64,000 nt of DNA from Sva-07 sp963741755 (GTDB lineage Bacteria; Actinomycetota; Acidimicrobiia; Acidimicrobiales; Ilumatobacteraceae). Each line of letters begins with the position of its first letter. The first letter of the stretch is position 1. The stretch is taken from the NCBI GenBank assembly GCA_963741755.1, contig CAVUJG010000011.1, positions 62,001 through 126,000 of the forward strand, given 5' to 3'. A program made the translations under genes and the position numbers. The notes under the pieces are model-generated. The model worked only from the letters and a program-made list of their open reading frames with translations. It searched no databases and had not been told where the DNA came from. Shown in pieces: positions 46,418-57,682 of this stretch.

Positions 46418-48532
46418 ATGATGCGTGAACGGCTCATTCCACTGGCACTCGCCACCAGCGCCCTCCTGGTCGCTGCCTCGTGCACGACCGACGACTCCGC
46501 TGGGTCATCCACTTCGGGCGACGCGACCACCACGACGGAACCGGGCGACGTCACCTCGACCGAGCCAACCGGCAGCGCTCCCTCCACCACGACCGGGTCG
46601 GGTCCGCAAGGATTCGCCTCGGCGAACCTCGAGTTCTTCGGCGATTGCGACGCCTTGTTGACCTACATGCAGACCGAGGCAACCGAGCGCGTGACTGCGT
46701 GGGGCCTCGGTGGCAGCGGGATCTACTACGGCGATGGCCGCATGATGCCGGAAGGCGACATGGCAGCGACTGACGCCGGCGCCAACGCCGAGATCGCACC
46801 AGACGTCGCCCCGGCACCTGGCGCCGTCGAGGGACAGGACTTCTCGGGCACCAACACCCAGGAGGTCGGCGTCGACGAGGGCGACATCGTCGAGACCGAC
46901 GGCGAGTACGTCTACGTCGCCAACAGCGACGGCCTGCGCATCGTGTCCGTCGGCGACGCCGATGTCGCGGCGGAACCAGAACTCCCGGAGGGTTCACATC
47001 AGTTGCTGCTCGACGGTGACCGCCTCGTGGTCGTGACGTCGAGTTGGAGCGGCGCCCCCGACACGATCGTGTCGCTGTTCGACGTGGCCGACCCGACGAA
47101 TCCGGTGCTGCTGCGACGGTCGCACCTCGAAGGCGGCGTGGTCGCCACTCGGTCGGTCGATGGCGTCGCCCGACTCGTGATCACGACGTCGTTCGATCAG
47201 CGCCTCCCGTTCGTTCAGCCGAACCAGTTCGGCCTCGACGAGGACTCGGCGCTCGAACGCAACCAGGAAATCATCGCCACCTCGACCGTCGAGGACTGGC
47301 TGCCGCGGTGGTTCGACGAGGACGCCGACGGCACATTCGGTCCGATGTCGCAAGTGCTGCCATGTGAGACGGTGGCTGCACCCCCGGAGTTCGCCGGGTT
47401 GGGCCTCACGTGGATCGGATCGATCGATGTCAACGGTGACGGCACGCCGGTCGGATCGGCCGGCATCGTGTCGACCGGTGACACCGTGTACGCCTCCTCC
47501 GACAACCTCTACGTCGCCACGCAGAACTGGAACTGGCAGTGGGGCGGACCCGTGCCGCTCGCCGTCGAGGAAGGGGCTCCCGAAACGGCGCCGGAGGAGG
47601 ACCCCGGCCCGCCGCCCACGCTGATCCATCAGTTCCGCCTCGATTCGGGGACCGGTGCCACCTACGTCGCTTCGGGACAGGTCGAAGGACGGCTGCTCAA
47701 CCAGTTCGCAATGAGCGAGTACAACGGCGACCTACGAGTGGCGACCACGACCGACGACTGGGGCGGGTTCGGCGACCAGAGCGAGTCGACGGTGTTCGTG
47801 CTGCGCCCCGAGGGTGACGAGCTGCGCCAGATCTCATCGGTGGGCGGTCTCGGCAAGGACGAGCAGATCTACGCCGTGCGATTCATCGACAACCTCGCCT
47901 ACGTGGTCACGTTCCGCCAGACCGATCCGCTGTACGTGATCGACCTGACCGACCCAGCCAACCCGGTCGAGGCCGGCGAGCTGAAGATCCCTGGGTACTC
48001 GGCGTACCTGCATCCGGTCGGCGATGGTCTGCTGCTCGGAGTCGGCCAGGACGCCACCGACGAGGGCCGCACGACCGGCACGCAGCTCAGCTTGTTCGAC
48101 GTCAGTGATCCGACGAATCCGCAGCGCATCAGCACGCTGCCGATCGGCGGGTACAGCGAGGTCGAGTGGGATCACAAGGCGTTCCTGTACTGGCCCGCCG
48201 ATGGCACCATCGTGCTGCCGGTGTCGCCCGGTTGGAGCGACTGCGGACCGGACGCGGACTGCCTGTCGAAGGACCTCGTCGGCGCCGGGGGCGGTGCCGT
48301 GGTGGCCGAACTCGACGGACGCGAGCTGCAGGCTCGCGGCGTGATCAGCCATTCGAGCCCGAGCCGGTCCGGGTGCTGGAACCCGCTGCAGCGCTCGATC
48401 GCCATCGGCGACGAGTTGGTGACGGTCGGCCTCGACCAGATGAAGTTCTCCGACCGACAGAGCCTCGAGCCCCGCGACTCGGTGAGCTGGGGCGAACCCG
48501 AGCAGTACGGCTGCTACTGGTACGCCGACTGA
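46418..48532 (+). CDS. Secreted beta-propeller lipoprotein
   Basis: A 704-residue protein with a lipobox signal (LATSALLVAASCTTDD), a Thr/Ser/Pro linker, and a large beta-propeller-type domain. The diagnostic block NTQEVGVDEGDIVETDGEYV (about residues 147-166) marks the 'beta propeller domain' family PF09826, secreted proteins first seen in archaea and firmicutes. Repeated SLFDV.DPTNP.L segments (FDVADPTNPVLL, IDLTDPANPVEAGE, FDVSDPTNPQRIS) are the propeller blades. The frame is intact for its whole length. The function is unknown; the anchoring suggests an envelope or signal-protein-binding role. Confidence 0.88.
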   Translation: MMRERLIPLALATSALLVAASCTTDDSAGSSTSGDATTTTEPGDVTSTEPTGSAPSTTTGSGPQGFASANLEFFGDCDALLTYMQTEATERVTAWGLGGSGIYYGDGRMMPEGDMAATDAGANAEIAPDVAPAPGAVEGQDFSGTNTQEVGVDEGDIVETDGEYVYVANSDGLRIVSVGDADVAAEPELPEGSHQLLLDGDRLVVVTSSWSGAPDTIVSLFDVADPTNPVLLRRSHLEGGVVATRSVDGVARLVITTSFDQRLPFVQPNQFGLDEDSALERNQEIIATSTVEDWLPRWFDEDADGTFGPMSQVLPCETVAAPPEFAGLGLTWIGSIDVNGDGTPVGSAGIVSTGDTVYASSDNLYVATQNWNWQWGGPVPLAVEEGAPETAPEEDPGPPPTLIHQFRLDSGTGATYVASGQVEGRLLNQFAMSEYNGDLRVATTTDDWGGFGDQSESTVFVLRPEGDELRQISSVGGLGKDEQIYAVRFIDNLAYVVTFRQTDPLYVIDLTDPANPVEAGELKIPGYSAYLHPVGDGLLLGVGQDATDEGRTTGTQLSLFDVSDPTNPQRISTLPIGGYSEVEWDHKAFLYWPADGTIVLPVSPGWSDCGPDADCLSKDLVGAGGGAVVAELDGRELQARGVISHSSPSRSGCWNPLQRSIAIGDELVTVGLDQMKFSDRQSLEPRDSVSWGEPEQYGCYWYAD

Positions 48533-51369
48533 TTACAGAAACTCAGGTTTGCGTTGCATTCCGGTGAGGCGGGCCACCAGAAGTGCAACGCAAACGGGAG
48601 GGGGCGACTCGGTCAGGGCGAGGCTCGTCACCGATCCGCCGGCGGTGGATCGCAGCATGTTGATGTCGAACTCGCTCGGCAGGTACTTGATCGTGCGGTA
48701 CGAGTTGCCGGAGTTCGGCAGGCCCACGGCCATGATCCGGTTGTAGCGGGTGCCGTCGTAGGCGAATTCCTCGAGGAACGGCTGCTGACCAGCGCCCCAG
48801 TTGACGACCACCGAATCGGCGGTCTGCTGCGTGCTCCCGAGGGTGGCGCCACCAGGGGCGGCGTTCGAGAACTGCCACAGCAGCGTTGCCGTGCCCGCCG
48901 CGACGTCGATCTCGTAGGCGACGGCACGTGGGCTGCAGCTCGCGCCCGGCTGCGGCCTGGTTGTCGAGCATCGTCAGCACGTTGCCGTTCAACCGGGCGT
49001 CGTGCGGCCGCTTCGGTCCCCCGCAGGTGTCGTCGCCGACGATCGTCAGTTGCGGTGCGGGCGGTCCTGCCGGTCGAGGTTCCTCGCCGGCGGCGTGCCG
49101 AGCGTCCACTCGACATTGCCGGTGGCATGGTCGATGCGGAAGACGCCGTCCATGTGTCGGACCGTGACGACGTAGTCGCCGTCGGCTTCGACGGTCGATC
49201 GCATTGATGTGGAACACGTCCCAGGCGTCGGGAAATCCGCGAAACTCCAGCCGGCGGGGCTGCGACTCGTCGAAGTTCATGCGGGAAGGTCGACGGGCTC
49301 GGGTTGAAGTGGTCGTTCATCTTCCACGTCCACAGGTGTGCCCGCCCGTCGACCTCCTGGATCACACCGTCGCGAGTACGTGTCCGACGGTTCGTTCCAC
49401 CGGGCATTCCGGACAAGTTCACATCGGACTTGATCGGATAGCTGATCTGAGCTCGGCCATTCGGGCAATGGCCGTCGGAAGCTCGACGTAGTCGTGGTGA
49501 TCGGTCAGCAGCGCCGGTCGATCGGTCTGGTGCTTGACCGTCGGCGGTGCCCTGCAGGTTGGTGAGCCAGTAACCCTGATTCGGGTCGATCCCGAACGGA
49601 CCGTACGAAGGCGTGAATGCCAGGCGACCGTCGGACAGCTTCTTCGCGTCCATCATCGAGGCCGGCGTGCGCTTGTACCAGACCGGGGCGCCGTAGTGAT
49701 CGAGGATCATCACGAACGGACCGTTGAGCGCCGGGTTCGGACTCGCGAAACCAGACGTCGTCAGGTACCAGCCGGCACTCGGGTTGCCGGGGCGCAGGAC
49801 CTCGAGGCGAGGGAAATCGGTCGGCACGCAGCGGAAGTGATAGTTGCTGGGCGACACCTTCACGGGTCGTTGCCAAATCCACCGGCTGGTCGGTGGCCAG
49901 CACGAAGCTGGTCGTACCCGTGCCGACCGCCGCCGGGGTTCCACCTGCGACCGACAACGTGGCCGAGGTGAACGGCAGGAGGTCGATGCTCATGGTGACA
50001 CTCGACGTACCGCCGCCGGCGGTGGTACCCGCACCGCACTCGATGACGTAATCCGTGGCCGCCGGCATTGAATGGCGGCCATGCCGGCTTGTCGAACGAC
50101 AGCCGCTCGAGCGGCGAACCCGTCGGTCCCGTCATCACGGCGAACACGTCGACGATCACGTTGGTCGGCACCGACGACACGATGCACACGCGCCGGTCCA
50201 CGCCGAGTTCGATCGTGGCGAGGTTCGTCGCGGCTTCACCGGCGACGTAGTTGAGCGTCGAGACATTGGGCACCGTCCCACCGCACGGATACGCCGTCAG
50301 GAATCCAGCTCCCGCCGCGTCAGTCGACACGAAGTTGAGCATCACCGCTGCCGCGTCCGCGGCGCCGGCCTGACCGGCCACCGGGTCGAACGAGCGCACC
50401 TCACCGGCAGCGAGTGGCTGCAGCGGACCGCCGATCCCATTGCGACTGTCGACGACCCGGCGCCCAGCCGTGGGCACCACGCTCGCGGTCGGCCCAAAGC
50501 CCGGCGCCGATGCATAGAAGCCGGTCACGTCGACGATCACATGGACCGTGGTGTCGGCGATCACGCACAGTGTGTTGCCCGCCCCGAGCCCAACGATTGC
50601 GCCCACAGCGCGCGCTTCGCCAGTCTTGAAGTTCACGTTGGAGGCCGTCGGTGCCGGCTGTCCACAGGGGAACGCCGTCATGAAACCGGGTCGCACCGCG
50701 TTGGCCGCCGTCAAGTTCACCGACCGCGGCGGACGAGTTCGCCGGGATCACCGACGACGGGATCCGGACCTCACGAACCTGCAGCGGACTCAGCGCAGTG
50801 AGACCGGGCTGCCGGCTGTCGTAGATGCGTTGCGGGGCGATCGACCCGAACCGGTTCGGCCCATCCGACCACCATCCACTGAGATCGATGATCAGGTCGG
50901 AGCGCCCGTGACTGAAGATGCAGACCTGCCGGTTCGCGTCGGGAATCGCAACGACCAGGTTGGGAGTCGCGAATGCGGCGCGGGCGTTGAGGTTCGACGT
51001 GTCCGGGCGACCCGCCGCGCACGGGTACACCGTGAAGTAGTCGACGTCGCTGTTGACCGCGGTCATCGAGAACGCCACCGCCTGAGCGGTCGAGGGGATG
51101 TCAGCGCCGATGTTGACGACCATCGTGCACCCTCGGTCGATCGGCGCACGAACGCCGCCGATGTTGTTGCGCGTGTCGATCAGGCGAACAGGATTGATCG
51201 GCGTGTAGCTCAACAGCGGGGACGTGGTGGCCGCTCCGCCGGTCGGTTGCGGGGCGCAGGTGACGGTCGCAGTCGCCGCCTGGACTGGCGAAGACGTTCC
51301 CACCACCACCGGTACGACGACGCTGAGCATGCTGGCAACCACGGCGAGTGGCGCAACGATCCGTTTCAT
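48533..51369 (-). CDS. Secreted arylsulfotransferase (ASST)-like protein with N-terminal IDTR-repeat domains, multiply frame-disrupted
   Basis: About 945 residues if all breaks are corrected. From the ATG at 51369 a Sec signal (KRIVAPLAVVASMLSVVVPV) leads into three similar domains, each with an R-[LIV]-x-[DE]-[ST]-R turn (PVRLIDTRNNIGG, PQRIYDSRQPG, RRVVDSRNGIGG) and a trailing IVDVxG strand, which are common on actinobacterial cell-surface proteins. The C-terminal half has ASST-like segments: DHYGAPVWYKRTP, KKLSDGRLAFTPSYGPFGID, GVIQEVDGRAHLWTWKMNDH and RYNRIMAVGLPNSGNSYR. The frame changes near 50722, 50070 and 49875 and at least five more times below 49550. The last 20 residues are encoded inside palindrome D4. 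It may transfer sulfate between phenolic compounds, or be decayed. Confidence 0.65.
48547..48595. repeat. Family D palindrome, copy D4
   Basis: A 49-base element with perfect 12-base arms GTTTGCGTTGCA and TGCAACGCAAAC. It is embedded in the C-terminal codons of the ASST-like gene and lies 14 bases after the stop of the beta-propeller gene on the other strand. Confidence 0.88.
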
Positions 51370-51444
51370 CGAGCGCCGAACGTAGCTGCTCCCAGGCCGC
51401 GATCGCAGTCGGCCGTACACGACGTGTCAGGCACGGCGTGTACG

Positions 51445-53139
<1,695 letters not shown>

Positions 53140-53201
53140 GGCGTTGTCCAGTATGGACGGCGCCGCCTCGTTCGCTGCAGACAGTTCGACCGGAGTACAA
53201 C

Positions 53202-53936
53202 GTGGAGATGACTCCACTCGAGATCGTTCAGCAGACCTCTCCGACCATCAACCAGGCCGGCAATCGCTTCTACTTCGATGCCGACACGATGGCGAAGGGC
53301 AAGGAACTCGGCCTCGATGGGTTCCGGTTCTATTTCCTCGGCCGCGGCGGCGTGCTGGGCGATGTCGACCCGGCGGTGATCGTGTCGGCCTTCGGCTATT
53401 TCAGCCCTGGGGTCGTCGAACTGATGTGGGATTCCGCGAGGCAGATCATGGCCCCACGGGAAGCGGCGAGCGAGTACCTCGCCTGCGCTGATCGCTTCGG
53501 TATCGCCAAGCTCGACGGCATCGACGTCCTCGACGGGTTCAACGACGCTGCCGAGGCGATCGTCGCGTCGGTCGATCGATCGGCGCTGCCGCTGTTCGCC
53601 GGCGTCGCCGCTGAACCGCTCCCCGACCACCCGGCAGCACGCGCCTACCGCAACGTGTGCATCCTGCGAGAGCTGCGCGGCAGCATCCACCTCCTGGCGA
53701 TCGTCGCCACGGGCGTCTCCCCACTGGTCGCCCACACGATCCGGCGACCCGACGATGTCACGTCATTCGGATGGGAGTCCGCGCCCGACATCTCCGACGA
53801 CGACCGCGCCCGCCTCGACGTCGCCGACGAACTCACCGATCGCCTGCTCGTCCGGTCGGTCGAGGCCCTCAGCGACGCCCAGCGTGACGCCTTCGTCACC
53901 GGCGTCGAGGTGATCGGCGCCCACCTCGACTGCTGA
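53202..53936 (+). CDS. SCO6745/SalK-like family protein
   Basis: A 244-residue cytosolic helical protein resembling the actinobacterial SCO6745 family, related to SalK: TINQAGNRFYFDADTMAKGK, LDGFRFYFLGRGGVLGDVDP, VSAFGYFSPGVVELMWD and a C-terminal EL..LRGSIHLLAI region with conserved His. Members are often near F420 or natural-product genes, but their biochemistry is undefined. The start is a GTG at 53202 (ATG at 53208 is possible). It is divergent from glnS with 62 bases between starts. The family-C tandem lies directly after its stop. Confidence 0.75.
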   Translation: MEMTPLEIVQQTSPTINQAGNRFYFDADTMAKGKELGLDGFRFYFLGRGGVLGDVDPAVIVSAFGYFSPGVVELMWDSARQIMAPREAASEYLACADRFGIAKLDGIDVLDGFNDAAEAIVASVDRSALPLFAGVAAEPLPDHPAARAYRNVCILRELRGSIHLLAIVATGVSPLVAHTIRRPDDVTSFGWESAPDISDDDRARLDVADELTDRLLVRSVEALSDAQRDAFVTGVEVIGAHLDC

Positions 53937-53950
53937 CCCCGCCACCCTGC

Positions 53951-53988
53951 GATGAGCGAACCGACCGCATACGGCGGTTTCGCTCATC
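53951..53988. repeat. Family C palindrome, copy C3
   Basis: A 38-base copy with outer arms GATGAGC/GCTCATC and the core CCGCATACGG. It starts 14 bases after the SCO6745-like stop, flanked by CCCTGC and GGCAGGG that extend the stem outward. Confidence 0.9.
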
Positions 53989-54011
53989 GCTGGCAGGGTT
54001 TCGGACCGACC

Positions 54012-54049
54012 GATGAGCGAACCGACCGGATACGGCGGTTTGGCTCATC
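54012..54049. repeat. Family C palindrome, copy C4
   Basis: A 38-base copy exactly 61 bases from C3, the same period as the C1/C2 pair 19 kb away. The spacer sequences of the two pairs are unrelated. It lies between convergent genes. Confidence 0.9.
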
Positions 54050-54156
54050 GCAACTCGAGGCCGCACATGGAACGAGACCCGCCGAAAGCGGGCCTCGATG
54101 CTGAGTTTCGTGGCAGCCTCCGTCTCGGTGTGTGCCGGCGCGTGCGTCGTGCAGCT

Positions 54157-55485
54157 TCAGACGGAGCGCATGACGAGCACGATTCCGACGACCGCGGCGC
54201 CGAGGCCTGCTATGGCGAACGTGGCGAGGGTTCTGATGCGGGTTCTTCCTTGGCCTGGCTCGTAGTCGGTGAGGTACGGGCGGGCGGCTCGGGGGAGGAG
54301 CCATGCGTCCTGACACGGCCCGCCGACGGCCATGACGAATCGCGCCAGACGGCCCTTGGGCTTGGCCCGGCTCTGAACGAAAGGAATCCATCGTGGCAGC
54401 GGCACGTTCCCTGGGGGTTGCGCGCGCATCCACGCCACGGTGCGCTCGAGTTCGGCGGTGGTGGCAGGCGCATCGGCTGGCCCGTCGAGGCGCGTCCATT
54501 CCCCGTGCCCGGGAAGCACCCAGCGAAAGCTCAGGTGACCGGCACGAGCCCACGCGGCGAGCTGCTCGATGGAATCGGTCTGTCGTTCCCAGTCCTCCCA
54601 GCACTGGAGCCGGTGGCCGATGAGGTGACCGTGCGACGTCGAGTAGGCGAGGTGGTCGCCGGTGAACAGGACACGCTGGTCGTAGAGCAGGCACAGCCCG
54701 CCCGGGGTGTGGCCGGGCTGGGGCAGGACCACGAGTGTGTGCTGTGAGATCGCCGACGGGTCGACAGGTGAGCCGTCCAGCGTGCAGGGCCCGCGATCGG
54801 ACGGGATCATGACCTCGACGTCGGTGGTCTTGTCGGTGAAGGGCGTCTGGAAACGGTTGACGTCGTCGCGGCCCAGGACTCGGCGGGCGCCGGGGAAGCG
54901 GGCTGCGTAGTCGGCATGGTGTTGCACGTGGTCCTTGTGGGTCAGGAAGATCGTTCGCACCCCGCCGTGCGCGTCGAGCCACTCGAACAGCTCGTCGTTC
55001 GGGCGCGGAAGGTCGACGAGAACACCGCCGTTGGGGTGTTCGATGAAGTAGGCGAAGGCGCCGTAGTTCGATTTCGACGGCTGACCGAGCGCCCAGACAT
55101 CCTCGTCGAGTCGGCGGGGCCAGGCTCCCCAGATGGGCCTGTGGTCGCCGCTGTTCCGCTTGACGTGCGGTTTGCCGAGTCGGATGGCCCCGAAACCGCA
55201 GGCCGCCGCCGCCGTGCGGGCGGCGTCGTATTCGTCTTGGGTGCTCGGCTGGCCGATGACCCCGGTGAAGGCGCCTGGTTCCCACGTACCCTCCTGCGGC
55301 GTCGGTCCTACGCCATCGGTCCCGGGTGCGCGGACTTCGCCGAAGATCTCGGGAGCGATGTTGCGGCAGGTTCCGCCGCCGCAGCACTTCCTGGTGATGA
55401 ACACCTCGGCGAGCGGCCGCTCGGCTCGCGGTGACGAGTTCGACCGGGATGCGTCGATCGATGTGGTGTCGGCTTGGTTGGTCAT
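54157..55485 (-). CDS. Ferredoxin-fused MBL-fold metallo-hydrolase with C-terminal membrane anchor
   Basis: A 442-residue protein. Residues about 25-110 form a ferredoxin-like domain (RKCCGGGTCRNIAPEIFGEV and ACGFGAIRLGKP, with Cys residues fit for one [4Fe-4S] cluster). The MBL domain follows with FLTHKDHVQHHADY (the HxHxDH equivalent, with Lys-Asp variation at the second position), QPGHTPGGLCLL, TGDHLAY and LPGHGEW. A single hydrophobic helix (TFAIAGLGAAVVGIVLVMRS) ends the chain. The ATG at 55485 overlaps the stop of the upstream TetR gene (ATGA), so the regulator and the enzyme are one unit. Fusions of this type are known; their role is uncertain, with thioesterase, lactamase-like or electron-coupled hydrolysis all suggested for relatives. 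Confidence 0.85.
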   Translation of the reverse strand: MTNQADTTSIDASRSNSSPRAERPLAEVFITRKCCGGGTCRNIAPEIFGEVRAPGTDGVGPTPQEGTWEPGAFTGVIGQPSTQDEYDAARTAAAACGFGAIRLGKPHVKRNSGDHRPIWGAWPRRLDEDVWALGQPSKSNYGAFAYFIEHPNGGVLVDLPRPNDELFEWLDAHGGVRTIFLTHKDHVQHHADYAARFPGARRVLGRDDVNRFQTPFTDKTTDVEVMIPSDRGPCTLDGSPVDPSAISQHTLVVLPQPGHTPGGLCLLYDQRVLFTGDHLAYSTSHGHLIGHRLQCWEDWERQTDSIEQLAAWARAGHLSFRWVLPGHGEWTRLDGPADAPATTAELERTVAWMRAQPPGNVPLPRWIPFVQSRAKPKGRLARFVMAVGGPCQDAWLLPRAARPYLTDYEPGQGRTRIRTLATFAIAGLGAAVVGIVLVMRSV

Positions 55486-56081
55486 GAGCTGCCATTTCCG
55501 GGGGCGGGTTGGAGGAGCAGGATTCGAAGGGCGTCTCGGATCCGTGCGCCGAGCTCGGTCACGGTCCAGCCGCGGAGATCGATCAGCTCCGTCGTGGTGG
55601 TCGGTGTGATCAGCGTGGCGGCCACGTCGGTCGCTGTCTCCACGGTCCACTCGTCGCGTAGCAGTCCCTCGGCATGCAGCCGGGTGATCACATGACGCAT
55701 CAACGGTCGGCGACCCTGGGACCGGCTCTCGAAGTGCTTCTCGATCTCGGGGTCGTTCCGACGCTCGACGTCGATGGCGGCGGCCAGACGCCTGATCTGT
55801 GGAGTCCATGCCATGTGGAGATCGACGAGCCGATCGAGCGCCTCGGTCGCGGACGGCGCCTGATAGATCGCGTCGTACAGCTCCTGGGTCGCGAGCTCTG
55901 CCTGGGCTCGGTCGGCGACGGAGACAAAGATGTCAGCACGACTGCTGAAGTGAGCGTGGACCGTCTGGCGGGTTACTCCCGCCCACGCCGCAACGTCGGC
56001 GTAGGTGAAGTCGGTGCTCGGCGTCACGTGCAGCTGCTCCCACACGGCGGAGACGATCCGTTCGCGAGCGCTCGGTGCCAT
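55482..56081 (-). CDS. TetR-family transcriptional regulator
   Basis: A 199-residue repressor with an N-terminal TetR helix-turn-helix (FTYADVAAWAGVTRQTVHAH, FSSRADIF) and an all-helical ligand domain. The stop overlaps the start of the ferredoxin-MBL gene. The upstream region contains two overlapping inverted repeats (56105-56137) that probably are its operator. It likely controls its own unit; the ligand is unknown. Confidence 0.92.
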   Translation of the reverse strand: MAPSARERIVSAVWEQLHVTPSTDFTYADVAAWAGVTRQTVHAHFSSRADIFVSVADRAQAELATQELYDAIYQAPSATEALDRLVDLHMAWTPQIRRLAAAIDVERRNDPEIEKHFESRSQGRRPLMRHVITRLHAEGLLRDEWTVETATDVAATLITPTTTTELIDLRGWTVTELGARIRDALRILLLQPAPGNGSS

Positions 56082-56467
56082 GGTGACAGCGTCGCGCTAC
56101 TCTTACAGTCTGTCAAGCACATACAGACAATGTGTCTATATGTCGCCGTCGGGGCCTGCCGAACTCCGCTGGTGGCACCGTTGGCTGCGCCTCGCCTTCG
56201 CCGTCGATGAGCATGCGAATGTCGTCGGTGCGGTGCCTCGCTGTCGCGAGGAAGTCGGGGTACTGGAAGTGGGTATCGAGAGCCTCGGCCAGGAACGCTG
56301 TCTGTTCGGACGGATTCCCGCCGAACGACCACGGGTGATCAGTCCCCTGCGCAACGCCTGAGGAGAAAGAGGTCCGAGCGATTGGCGATTCCGTCCCCCA
56401 TGGCGGATCCCGCATCGGAGATCTGCGTCTGCCAGACCGTCGCTTTCGACTGATCGAGCAGGGTGAG
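56082..56467. other. Intergenic region, 386 bases, no clear gene
   Basis: Holds the TetR operator near 56105-56138. On the minus strand a frame with protein-like composition (HPWSFGGNPSEQTAFLAEAL, then HFQYPDFLATARHRTDDI, about 56190-56350) runs without a convincing start or known family; it may be a gene remnant. Nothing else is recognised. Confidence 0.4.
56105..56138. promoter_or_regulatory. Probable TetR operator, overlapping inverted repeats
   Basis: GTCTGT (56108-56113) and ACAGAC (56123-56128) form one inverted repeat, and AGACA-ATG-TGTCT (56125-56137) forms a second that shares bases with it. They lie 24-57 bases upstream of the TetR start, a typical position for an autoregulatory site. 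Confidence 0.5.
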
Positions 56468-57682
56468 TCAAACACCCTTCGGGTTGTCTTCGGTCGGACT
56501 GGCGAACAAGGCGTCGCCCTCGGCGGTCGTCCCGCCGAAGTCCCACGGGTCCTGCTCATCACGCTCGGTCCACGTGGTCGTCCAGATCACATCCCCGGTT
56601 GCGGTGTCCAACAACGAAACACCCTCGCTCGATACGACATGAGCCGCACCAGGGCGGGGCAACCCGACCTGTATCGACCACGATGTCTCCTGGGGGAGGG
56701 AGGACCCGGCGAACTGCCAGAGCTGGGCTCCCGTCGCCGGATCGAGACCGATCACCTCGATCCCATCCGAAGCCATTGCCACCACGACGTCAGATGCGAG
56801 GACATAGGGAAGCGCCCGGTCGCTCCCGGCTGCGGCGGGCGCCTCCCAGCGGGTCGTTCCATCGCTGGCGTCCAGTGCCAACATCACCGCACCATCGGCG
56901 TCGAAGCCCGGAACGACCACGATGTCCTCGCCAGTGACGAACGCACCGTTGAAGCGGCTCTGAGCAAGGACCGTGGACCACCGAGTCGCCCCCGTGGCTG
57001 GGTCGATGCCCTCGTACGTGACGTCTCCGGGCCCGTCGATCGTAGCGATCACGAACACCTCGGCGGACGGGGCGATGCCAACGACGACGCCACGTTCAGG
57101 CGTGAACGTCCAACGAACCATCCCGCTCGACGGTTCGACTCCCAACACCGATCCCGAGCGAGGAAGAGCGACAGTCCCCTCGATCTCACCGAACTGCATG
57201 GACCGCACCCAGCCGTAGTTCGGCACATCCGAGGGCGCGGTAGGCCATGGTTCCGTACGCCACAATTCGATGCCGGACGTCCGATCCCATGCGGCCTCGA
57301 CATTGAGACCTCGACAGTCAGAGCCGAACCCGATCACGACGTCATCGAGCGCGAGGACCGACCTCACCGAGGCAAGCTGAGCGTCGCCCGCCGACCACCG
57401 GGCGGTCCCCTCCACCGGATCGACGTCGACCAGCGATTCATCGCCGATATCGCTGACGACTGCGTGATCTTGCGGGGCCTCCGTCGACTCCGACACCGGA
57501 AACGAGCCAGCAATGGTCGAGGCAACCGTCTGGTCGTCGGGAGTCGTGGAGACGAGCGGTGCCGTGGATTCGAACGGTGCCGTGGAGTCGGCGGCGCCAC
57601 ACGCGGCCAACACGACCAGGGCCCCGAGGGCGATCAAGAGGCATCGAGGAACCGTGCAAACCTGGAACGAACGCACCGTCAC
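56468..57682 (-). CDS. PQQ-binding-like beta-propeller lipoprotein
   Basis: A 404-residue secreted protein with a lipobox signal (LIALGALVVLAACGAAD) and a Thr/Ser-rich linker. The body is built of repeats such as GTARWSAGDAQLASV, SGMVRWTFTPERG, TGATRWSTVLAQS, DGTTRWEAPAAAG and TGAQLWQFAGSSL, the GxxxW pattern of PQQ-dehydrogenase-like or BamB-like eight-bladed propellers. No catalytic Asp or PQQ-binding cluster is visible, so it is probably a binding or scaffolding protein rather than a dehydrogenase. The frame is intact. Confidence 0.85.
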   Translation of the reverse strand: MTVRSFQVCTVPRCLLIALGALVVLAACGAADSTAPFESTAPLVSTTPDDQTVASTIAGSFPVSESTEAPQDHAVVSDIGDESLVDVDPVEGTARWSAGDAQLASVRSVLALDDVVIGFGSDCRGLNVEAAWDRTSGIELWRTEPWPTAPSDVPNYGWVRSMQFGEIEGTVALPRSGSVLGVEPSSGMVRWTFTPERGVVVGIAPSAEVFVIATIDGPGDVTYEGIDPATGATRWSTVLAQSRFNGAFVTGEDIVVVPGFDADGAVMLALDASDGTTRWEAPAAAGSDRALPYVLASDVVVAMASDGIEVIGLDPATGAQLWQFAGSSLPQETSWSIQVGLPRPGAAHVVSSEGVSLLDTATGDVIWTTTWTERDEQDPWDFGGTTAEGDALFASPTEDNPKGV

